Positions 58,130-64,000 of a stretch of 64,000 nucleotides of DNA are shown piece by piece. Positions within the stretch are counted from its first letter, which is position 1, and each line of letters begins with the position of its first letter. The DNA comes from Cyanobium sp. Cruz-8D1 (lineage in GTDB: Bacteria > Cyanobacteriota > Cyanobacteriia > PCC-6307 > Cyanobiaceae). The notes beneath the pieces are model-generated. The model was not told the DNA's origin. It worked only from the letters and a program-made list of their open reading frames with translations, and made no database searches. The position numbers were made by a program, and so were the translations under genes. The DNA lies in the NCBI RefSeq assembly GCF_024345975.1, contig NZ_JAGQCD010000010.1:1-64000 (forward strand), in the 5' to 3' direction.

Positions 58130-61018
58130 GTGCCCGATTCCTCCCCCCAGCCGGCCCGCCTGGGGCCACGGCTTGCCGTCGGCCTCGCCATCGCCTTCGG
58201 GCTGCTGCTCGCCCTGTGGGCGGCGGCCCGGCTGGGCATCGAATGGCTCTGGTTCGCCCAGTTCGATTTCCAGGGAATCCTGGTGCGGCGCTGGATGTTG
58301 CAGATCTCGGCCTTCGGGTTGGTCTTCGGTCTGGGCTCGGCGCTGCAGCTGGCCCAGCTGCAGCGCTGCTGGCGTCTGCGGAAGCAGAACGCCGAGGCTC
58401 CCCGGCCCAGCGAACCCCTACTACGGCTGGGGAACGGCGCCCTGGTGGTGGTGCTGATCGGCCTGGTGCTGCTGCTGGCGGGAGGCCTGAGCTACCTGAT
58501 GGTGCAGGCCCGGGGACTGATCGCGAACCCCTTCAACGGCGATGTGATCACCGGCTTCTCCGTGCTCCGGGATCTGCCGCCCCTGCTGGTGGCGGGCCTG
58601 GCGGGGGGGCTGTTGCTGCCGCTGCTGCTCTGGCCCCTCACCACCCTGCGCATCACCCTGGCGGCCTCCCTGGCGGGCTCGGCCACGGCGGTGGCGCGGG
58701 GCTGGAGCCTTTGGCTGCCGGCCCTGCTGGCGACGCCCTTCGGCGAAGGCGATCCCCTCACCGGTCTTGATCTGTCCTTCACCGTGCTGCGCCTGCCGGC
58801 CCTGCGGCTGGTGCTCAGCGTGATCCTTGCCCAGGGGCTGGTGGGGCTGGCGGCCTGCCTGCTGCTCACCATGGGCAAGAGCCGCATCCTGTCGGATCTG
58901 CGCTTCGATGGCCTCAGCAAGGCCCAGCAGCGGGTGCTGCAGCCCCAGGTGGCGGCGCTGGCAGTCGTGTTGGCCCTGAGCAACGCCCTGGCGCCCTTCG
59001 ATCTGATGGTGCAGGGCAGCGGCGTGGCCTCGGGGGCGGGCTTCGTGGATCTGCATGTGCGGCTGCCGCTGCGGCTGCTGTTCGCCGTGCTGCTGCTGCT
59101 GACGGCCTTCGCCCTGCTGGTGCCCCTGCCCCGGGGCTGGCTGCGGCGCGGCGCCCTGCTGCCCCTGGCCGGCACGGCCCTGCTGGTGCCCATCAGTGAG
59201 TGGGTGCTGTCGCCCCTGGCCCAGCGCTTCTGGGTGCAGCCGAGGGAGCTGGTGGTGGAGGCCCCCTACCTGGAGCGCAGCATCAAAGCCACCCGCCGCG
59301 CCTTCGGCCTGGAGCACGTGCGCAACCTGCGGCTCGAACCCCGCCAGGGGCTCACGGCCGCGGATCTGGCCAAGGCCCCCGGCACCCTCGACAACATCCG
59401 CCTCTGGGACAGCCAGCCCCTGCTGGCCGCGAACCGGCAGCTGCAGCAGTTGCGCCTCTTCTACTACTTTCCTTCGGCGGATGTCGATCGCTATCCGCTC
59501 CAGGGCAAGACCGCCCGCGACGGCTCCCAGCAGGTGCTGATCTCGGCCCGGGAGCTGGACAGCAGCGCCCTTCCCCCCGGCTCGCGCACCTGGCTGAACC
59601 GCCATCTGGTGTTCACCAACGGCCACGGCTTCACTGTTTCGCCGGTGAATGCCTTCGGCGCTGACGGCCTGCCCCTGTTCTTCGTCAAGGACCTGGGCAG
59701 CAGCGGCCGGGTGCAGGGCCTTCCGGAGCTGGGCGTCACCGACCAGGAAGCCCAGGCGGCCCTGCCGGTGGGCAGCCCGAGCCTCTACTTCGCCTCCGGC
59801 CCCTCCCCTTACGCCATTGCGCCCACCAAGGTGAAGGAGTTCTCCTATCCGGAAGGCGAACTCAACGTCTACACCCACTACAACGGCACGATTGGCATCT
59901 CCCTCGCCCATCCACTGCAGCGGCTTGCCGCCTCGGTCTATCTGCGGGAACCACGGCTGCTGTTCACCGGCTCCTTCACCGACCGGTCGCTGCTGTTGCT
60001 GCGGCGGCAGGTGAACCAGCGCCTGACGGCCCTGGCGCCGTTCCTGCGCTTCGAAAGCCAGCCCTACCTGGTCACGGCCCGGGTGGCCGGCAGCAAGGGC
60101 TACCGGCCGGAGCAATACCAGTACTGGCTCCTGGATGGCTTCACCACCAGCCGCTCCTACCCCTACAGCGATCCCAATCCCCAGGGCCTGCGCTACTTCC
60201 GCAATCCGGTGAAGGCGGTAGTGGATGCCCACGACGGCCGGCTCTGGCTTTACGTGAACGACGCCAGAGATCCGGTGCTGCGCACCTGGGTGCGCGCCTT
60301 TCCGGAACTGTTCCGGCCCCTCGCGGCCATGCCTCCGGGGCTGCTGGCCCACATCCGGGTGCCCAAGAGCCAGTTCGACATCCAGGCGGAACGGCTGCTG
60401 AGATATCACGTCACCGACGTGCGCACCTTCTACAACGGTGACGACGTCTGGGCGGTGCCTAACGAGATCTACGGCGAAAGCAGCATGCCGGTGTCGCCCT
60501 ATCACCTGACCCTGCAACTGCCCGGCGAGCAGCGCTCCGAGTTCGTGCTGCTGCTGCCCTTCACCCCGCTGAAGCGCTCCAACCTGGTGGGCTGGCTGGC
60601 GGCCCGCAACGATCCGCCCCACTACGGGGAGCTGATGCTGGTGCGCTTCCCCCAGCAGCGGCTGCTGCTCGGCCCCCAGCAGGTCACGGCCTTGATCGAT
60701 CAGGACCCGACGATCAGCTTCCAGTTCGGCCTCTGGAACCGGCTCGGCTCGCGCCTGTTCCGCGGCAATTTGCTGGTGCTGCCGGTGGGCGAAGGCCTGC
60801 TCTACGTGGAGCCGATCTACCTGCAGTCGAAGAGCAACGATCTGCCCACCCTGGTGCGGGTGGTGGTCACCGACGGCAGGCGCTTCGTGATGGAGCGCAG
60901 CCTGCGCCGGGCCTTGGAGCGGCTGGTGGACGAGGAGACCAGCGGCAAGGAGGCGGGCAGCGCCAGCCCACCCCTGCCCCTGCCCGCAGGAACACCGGTG
61001 CCGCTGCCACTGCCTTGA
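58130..61018 (+). CDS. UPF0182 large membrane protein
   Basis: A 962-residue protein (987 if GTG 58055 is used). The first 370 residues have about seven membrane spans with charged loops; the rest is a large soluble domain facing outside, with family segments VEAPYLERSIKATRRAFGLEHVRNL in parts, NGHGFTVSPVNAFGADGLP, and PFTPLKRSNLVGWLAARNDP. The family is widespread in cyanobacteria and actinobacteria, and its function is unknown. Neither start has a clear ribosome site; I chose the GTG just before the hydrophobic domain. It is divergent from thrC and convergent with fba. Confidence 0.85.
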   Translation: MPDSSPQPARLGPRLAVGLAIAFGLLLALWAAARLGIEWLWFAQFDFQGILVRRWMLQISAFGLVFGLGSALQLAQLQRCWRLRKQNAEAPRPSEPLLRLGNGALVVVLIGLVLLLAGGLSYLMVQARGLIANPFNGDVITGFSVLRDLPPLLVAGLAGGLLLPLLLWPLTTLRITLAASLAGSATAVARGWSLWLPALLATPFGEGDPLTGLDLSFTVLRLPALRLVLSVILAQGLVGLAACLLLTMGKSRILSDLRFDGLSKAQQRVLQPQVAALAVVLALSNALAPFDLMVQGSGVASGAGFVDLHVRLPLRLLFAVLLLLTAFALLVPLPRGWLRRGALLPLAGTALLVPISEWVLSPLAQRFWVQPRELVVEAPYLERSIKATRRAFGLEHVRNLRLEPRQGLTAADLAKAPGTLDNIRLWDSQPLLAANRQLQQLRLFYYFPSADVDRYPLQGKTARDGSQQVLISARELDSSALPPGSRTWLNRHLVFTNGHGFTVSPVNAFGADGLPLFFVKDLGSSGRVQGLPELGVTDQEAQAALPVGSPSLYFASGPSPYAIAPTKVKEFSYPEGELNVYTHYNGTIGISLAHPLQRLAASVYLREPRLLFTGSFTDRSLLLLRRQVNQRLTALAPFLRFESQPYLVTARVAGSKGYRPEQYQYWLLDGFTTSRSYPYSDPNPQGLRYFRNPVKAVVDAHDGRLWLYVNDARDPVLRTWVRAFPELFRPLAAMPPGLLAHIRVPKSQFDIQAERLLRYHVTDVRTFYNGDDVWAVPNEIYGESSMPVSPYHLTLQLPGEQRSEFVLLLPFTPLKRSNLVGWLAARNDPPHYGELMLVRFPQQRLLLGPQQVTALIDQDPTISFQFGLWNRLGSRLFRGNLLVLPVGEGLLYVEPIYLQSKSNDLPTLVRVVVTDGRRFVMERSLRRALERLVDEETSGKEAGSASPPLPLPAGTPVPLPLP

Positions 61019-61026
61019 GCGCCATG

Positions 61027-61049
61027 AAAAAGGGGGCCCAAGGCCCCCC
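61027..61049 (-). terminator. intrinsic terminator of the aldolase gene
   Basis: On the minus strand a 7-bp perfect stem, GGGGGCC (61048-61042) with GGCCCCC (61038-61032), around loop TTG is followed by TTTTT (61031-61027). This is a classical Rho-independent terminator located 25 bp after the fba stop. The stem also stands 14 bp after the UPF0182 stop on the other strand, without a T-tract there. Confidence 0.85.
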
Positions 61050-61073
61050 GGAGGATCACTGGATGGACGCTGT

Positions 61074-62147
61074 TCAGGCGGCCACGGCGGTCTTGGGATC
61101 CAGGGCGCCCTTGGCGTAGAGGGCGGCGTAGTAGTTGATGTCGCGCTGCTTGATCTTGCTGGCGTTGCCGGCGCACCAGAACTGCTGGTAACGGTCGAGG
61201 CAGACCTTCTTCATGTAGGCCCGGGCGGGCTTGTTGAAGTGGCGGGGATCGAAGTTGGCGGGATCCTTGGCGGCGGCTTCCCGCACGGCGGCGGTGAAGG
61301 CGAGGCGGTTGTCGGTGTCGATGTTGACCTTGCGGACGCCATTGCGGATGCCTTCCTGGATCTCTTCGACGGGAACGCCGTAGGTCTCGGGGATGGCACC
61401 GCCGTACTTGTTGATCATGTCCAGCCATTCCTGGGGAACAGAGCTGGAACCGTGCATCACCAGGTGGGTGTTGGGGATGGCCTTGTGGATCTCAGCGATC
61501 CGGGAGATGGCCAGCACCTCACCGGTGGGCTTGCGGGTGAACTTGTAGGCGCCATGGCTGGTGCCGATGGCGATGGCCAGGGCGTCGACCTTGGTCTTGG
61601 CGACGAAGTCGGCCGCCTCGGCGGGGTCGGTGAGCAGCTGGGAATGGTCGAGGGAGCCCTCGAAACCATGGCCGTCCTCGGCTTCACCCTTGCCGGTTTC
61701 CAAAGAACCCAGGCAACCCAGTTCGCCTTCCACACTCACGCCGATGGCGTGGGCCACATCCACCACTTCCTTGGTGACGGCCACGTTGTAGTCGTAGCTG
61801 GCGGGGGTCTTGGCGTCGGCCTCAAGGGAGCCGTCCATCATCACCGAGGTGAAACCGTTGGCGGCGGCGCCGTAGCAGGTGGCAGGGCTGTTGCCGTGGT
61901 CCTGGTGCATCACCACCGGGATGTCGGGATAGGTTTCCACCGCGGCCAGGATCAGGTGGCGCAGGAAACTTTCGCCGGCGTACTGACGGGCGCCACGGGA
62001 GGCCTGCAGGATCACCGGGCTGTCGGTTTCATAGGCAGCCTCCATGATCGACTGCACCTGCTCCAGGTTATTGACGTTGAAGGCAGGAATGCCGTAGCCG
62101 TTTTCTGCGGCGTGATCGAGCAGCAGACGAAGCGGTACGAGCGCCAT
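61074..62147 (-). CDS. fba: class II fructose-bisphosphate aldolase
   Basis: A 357-residue zinc-dependent aldolase that acts in the Calvin cycle and glycolysis, also able to form sedoheptulose-1,7-bisphosphate. The zinc ligands lie in [25 protein letters not shown], and [13 protein letters not shown]; the catalytic DHGNS and the C-terminal [16 protein letters not shown] match the CbbA type. ATG 62147 ([10 protein letters not shown]) is used; the open frame to 62360 is not part of the family. An intrinsic terminator follows at 61049-61027. Confidence 0.96.
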   Translation of the reverse strand: MALVPLRLLLDHAAENGYGIPAFNVNNLEQVQSIMEAAYETDSPVILQASRGARQYAGESFLRHLILAAVETYPDIPVVMHQDHGNSPATCYGAAANGFTSVMMDGSLEADAKTPASYDYNVAVTKEVVDVAHAIGVSVEGELGCLGSLETGKGEAEDGHGFEGSLDHSQLLTDPAEAADFVAKTKVDALAIAIGTSHGAYKFTRKPTGEVLAISRIAEIHKAIPNTHLVMHGSSSVPQEWLDMINKYGGAIPETYGVPVEEIQEGIRNGVRKVNIDTDNRLAFTAAVREAAAKDPANFDPRHFNKPARAYMKKVCLDRYQQFWCAGNASKIKQRDINYYAALYAKGALDPKTAVAA

Positions 62148-62251
62148 GGGAAATCTCGCGGTTTTGGGTGGGTACGGTTGGGGAGAACCGTGGTCGAAGG
62201 ACGGCTGGCGGGATCCTCCCGCCGGGTCTGACGGGGAGTCTAGGGGATGCC

Positions 62252-63334
62252 CTACGGGCCTCCTGTGCCCAGGCGAGCCCAGTCGCAGCAGCGCTGGCTG
62301 GTCACCGCCTCGGCGAGCCCCGGCAGCATCGGCCGGCGCTCCCGCACCGCCTGCGACCACCAGCCCAGCAGCCGTCGCACCGGGGCGATGCGGCCGTCCT
62401 CCCAGGTGCGGCCATAGGCGAGGGTCGGATCGGCCTGGATGGGCCTCAGGGCCTCACCCGGCCGGGCCATCCACAGCTGCATGCCGTGCACGTAGTCAGC
62501 CTGGTTGCTGGAGCCCAGCACCAGGGTGGCCTCGCTGCCGTAGAGCTCGATCCAGTAGCCCCGTCCCGCCCGAGCCACCGAGGAGAGGGTCAGCTGGGCG
62601 GGGACGGCCCGGCCCCGATGGTCTTCGAGGTCGAGCTGGATCAGGGCGCTGTCCTCGGCATCCACCGTTGCCATGACGCTGGAGCCGGGGAGGGGCCGCT
62701 CGCCGATGGCGGTGCTCAGCCGGGCCCTGAGGCCGCGACTGGGGCCGACCAGCCAGTGCAGGGTGTCGAAGGCATGGGTACCGAGGGCACCGAGCACGCC
62801 GCCGCCGGCGGCCGCCTGGGAGTACCAGGTGTGGGGGCGGCGCGGATCGGCGCGACTGCTCATCAGCCAGTCAAATTTCACCAGCCAAAGATCCCCCAGC
62901 ACCCCCTGGGCGACCAGGGCCGCCAGCTGCTGGACATGGGGCACGGCCCGGTACTCGAAGTCCACCGCCACCCCCAGGCCCCGTTCGATGGCGAGGCGCT
63001 GCAGCTCCTCCACCTGCTCGGCGTTCAGCGCCACCGGCTTCTCCAGCAGCAGGTGCTTGCCGGCCTCCAGGGCCGCCCTGGCCAGGGCGAAACGGGGCTC
63101 AGGGGGGGTGGCGATCACCACCGCCTCCACGGCCGGATCGGCCAGCAGGGCGGCGAAATCGTCAAAAGCGGGCAGTTCCGCCGCCTCTCCGGCGGCGGCG
63201 GCCCGCTCAGGGCGTGGATGCCAGAGGGCCACCGGGTCGGTGCCCGGGCAATCGCGCAGGGCCGGCAGGATCACTTTCTCGCCGAAGCCAAGGCCAGCGA
63301 CGGCAACCCGCAGGGGAGCGTCAGGCCGTCGCAT
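62252..63334 (-). CDS. Gfo/Idh/MocA-family NAD(P)-dependent oxidoreductase
   Basis: A 360-residue oxidoreductase. The N-terminal Rossmann motif is [15 protein letters not shown], followed by [33 protein letters not shown], with the catalytic Lys in EKPVAL; the C-terminal domain contains [19 protein letters not shown], with the conserved His. The sugar or cyclitol substrate is unknown. ATG 63334 overlaps the preceding gene by 14 bp. The open frame to 63472 is not used. It is the last of a run with the secreted protein and accD. Confidence 0.88.
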   Translation of the reverse strand: MRRPDAPLRVAVAGLGFGEKVILPALRDCPGTDPVALWHPRPERAAAAGEAAELPAFDDFAALLADPAVEAVVIATPPEPRFALARAALEAGKHLLLEKPVALNAEQVEELQRLAIERGLGVAVDFEYRAVPHVQQLAALVAQGVLGDLWLVKFDWLMSSRADPRRPHTWYSQAAAGGGVLGALGTHAFDTLHWLVGPSRGLRARLSTAIGERPLPGSSVMATVDAEDSALIQLDLEDHRGRAVPAQLTLSSVARAGRGYWIELYGSEATLVLGSSNQADYVHGMQLWMARPGEALRPIQADPTLAYGRTWEDGRIAPVRRLLGWWSQAVRERRPMLPGLAEAVTSQRCCDWARLGTGGP

Positions 63335-63743
63335 CGCTCTCCTGGGACAGGCGGGCGGCCGCGCAGGCGGCGTGCAAGACCCGGATTGTGAGGTTGTCGC
63401 CGGCGGCGGCTTCCCAGGTGGCGCCCCAGCGGGGCAGGCCGTTGACCGACGTGTCGCGGTAGAGCTCCTCATCGCAGTCGAGCTGCATCACATACAGCTG
63501 CCCGACAGGGGCGCGATCGTCCTCGGCCGCATCGGGGGCGGCGGCGGGCTGGAAGCGGCTGAGCACCGAGAGGCGACCCTCGCGATCGAAGCGCAGGCTG
63601 CCGGAGTCCCACCACTGGCGGCCCTCAGGGCTGGCCTCCACCTCCTGCCAGTCGACCGGACCGGCCCAGACGGCAGCGGGAGCGGCGAACCAGAGGCCGA
63701 GCACCAGCAGGGCAGCGAACAGCCGGCCTGCGCCGCTTTTCAT
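63321..63743 (-). CDS. secreted hypothetical protein
   Basis: A 140-residue protein with a clear N-terminal signal peptide (LFAALLVLGLWFAAPAAVWA) and likely cleavage after AVWA. The mature part has tryptophans in VDWQEVEASPEGRQWWDSGS and two conserved-looking cysteines (LDCDEELYRD, HAACAAARL). It resembles a cyanobacterial periplasmic family that reads as a stand-alone beta domain, but I cannot name it. ATG 63743 is preferred to GTG 63755, which would overlap accD. Confidence 0.75.
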   Translation of the reverse strand: MKSGAGRLFAALLVLGLWFAAPAAVWAGPVDWQEVEASPEGRQWWDSGSLRFDREGRLSVLSRFQPAAAPDAAEDDRAPVGQLYVMQLDCDEELYRDTSVNGLPRWGATWEAAAGDNLTIRVLHAACAAARLSQESDATA

Positions 63744-63751
63744 GGCGCCCC

Positions 63752-64000
63752 TCACGGTGCGACGGGCAGGGCCAGCCGCACGCTGCCGTGCAGGCGCAGC
63801 AGGGTGGCCAGGGTGACGCGCAGCTGGGGCCGGGGCACGATCGTGTCCACGAAGCCGTGGTCCTGGAGGTACTCGGCGGTCTGGAAACCGTCGGGCAGCT
63901 TTTCGCCCAGGGTCTGCTCGATCACGCGCCTGCCGGCGAAGGCGATCATGGCCTTGGGCTCAGCCAGAATCAGATCGCCCAGCATGGCGAAGCTGGCCGT
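63752..64000 (-). CDS. accD: acetyl-CoA carboxylase carboxyltransferase beta subunit, 3' part
   Basis: The frame is open to the right edge of the window. The visible 82 codons contain the crotonase-fold end of Acc[22 protein letters not shown], then [22 protein letters not shown] and [10 protein letters not shown], which is enough to identify the subunit. AccD pairs with AccA to transfer the carboxyl group from biotin to acetyl-CoA, the first step of fatty acid synthesis. The start and zinc finger lie outside the window. The stop is 9 bp before the ATG of the secreted protein gene. Confidence 0.93.
   Translation of the reverse strand, partial: TASFAMLGDLILAEPKAMIAFAGRRVIEQTLGEKLPDGFQTAEYLQDHGFVDTIVPRPQLRVTLATLLRLHGSVRLALPVAP

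Noticed and set aside
58421-60622. 733-codon open frame on the minus strand
   Set aside because: It is the antisense shadow of the UPF0182 gene, with low-complexity Gln/Gly composition and no recognisable domain.

Overview
The window reads as chromosome from a high-GC unicellular cyanobacterium of the alpha-cyanobacterial Synechococcus/Cyanobium type. Evidence for oxygenic photosynthesis is the chlorophyll cyclase acsF, the photosystem II subunit psb30, a CPP1-like protein of the POR-chaperone family, a Ycf20 homologue and several cyanobacteria-restricted families (DUF3531, DUF2996, DUF6464, DUF6737). Most coding sequence is strongly G+C-biased, the HIP1 octamer GCGATCGC recurs, gaps are very short, and many genes overlap by 1-4 bp or run into each other at their 3' ends. 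The species assignment is inference.

Layout. Positions 1-3500 are the decayed end of a mobile segment: an IS66 transposase fragment, a 5'-truncated IS110 transposase, a 49-bp near-perfect hairpin, an unknown acidic protein, and a P4-type integrase relic (amber codon 8, no C-terminal tyrosine) that lies beside tRNA-Ser(UGA), the probable insertion target. From 3612 to 5905 is a coupled pair: a membrane pentapeptide-repeat protein and a Ca2+/H+ antiporter. At 6060-9263 is a four-gene operon, siaA-siaB-siaC-siaD, encoding a phosphatase, kinase, phospho-switch protein and diguanylate cyclase. Its base composition (about 43-48% G+C in the stretches counted) is far below its surroundings, and an undescribed 26-codon ORF with a consensus Shine-Dalgarno sits between siaA and siaB.

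Positions 9379-31838 are mostly housekeeping: B12-dependent ribonucleotide reductase, release factor 3, Hsp33, RsmE, a SigF-like sigma factor, an aspartate aminotransferase, a family 4 uracil-DNA glycosylase, IspG, a C-terminal processing protease and Mfd. An open frame interrupted by two amber codons follows Mfd and overlaps it by 4 bp. Positions 31861-43500 carry a glyceraldehyde-3-phosphate dehydrogenase, TerC, a DEAD-box helicase, Fmt, the TldD/PmbA pair and acsF.

Positions 43501-51102 hold UbiX, a Zam/RNase R-like protein that lacks the usual catalytic aspartates, two half-size Mn exporter (UPF0016) genes, a cysteine-cluster protein, psb30 lying wholly antisense within a ClC channel frame, and RecJ. 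From 51191 to the right edge are a HAD phosphatase, ycf20, glycerate kinase, rpmF, a single-membrane-span FtsH, a bicupin, a ThiS-like protein beside threonine synthase, a UPF0182 membrane protein, class II aldolase, a Gfo/Idh oxidoreductase and the end of accD.

The genes serve carbon metabolism (gap, fba, glycerate kinase, accD), photosynthetic membrane upkeep (acsF, psb30, FtsH, Mn exporters), genome maintenance (Mfd, RecJ, uracil-DNA glycosylase) and protein quality control (Hsp33, Ctp, FtsH, TldD/PmbA). The sia operon is the clearest acquired signalling module.
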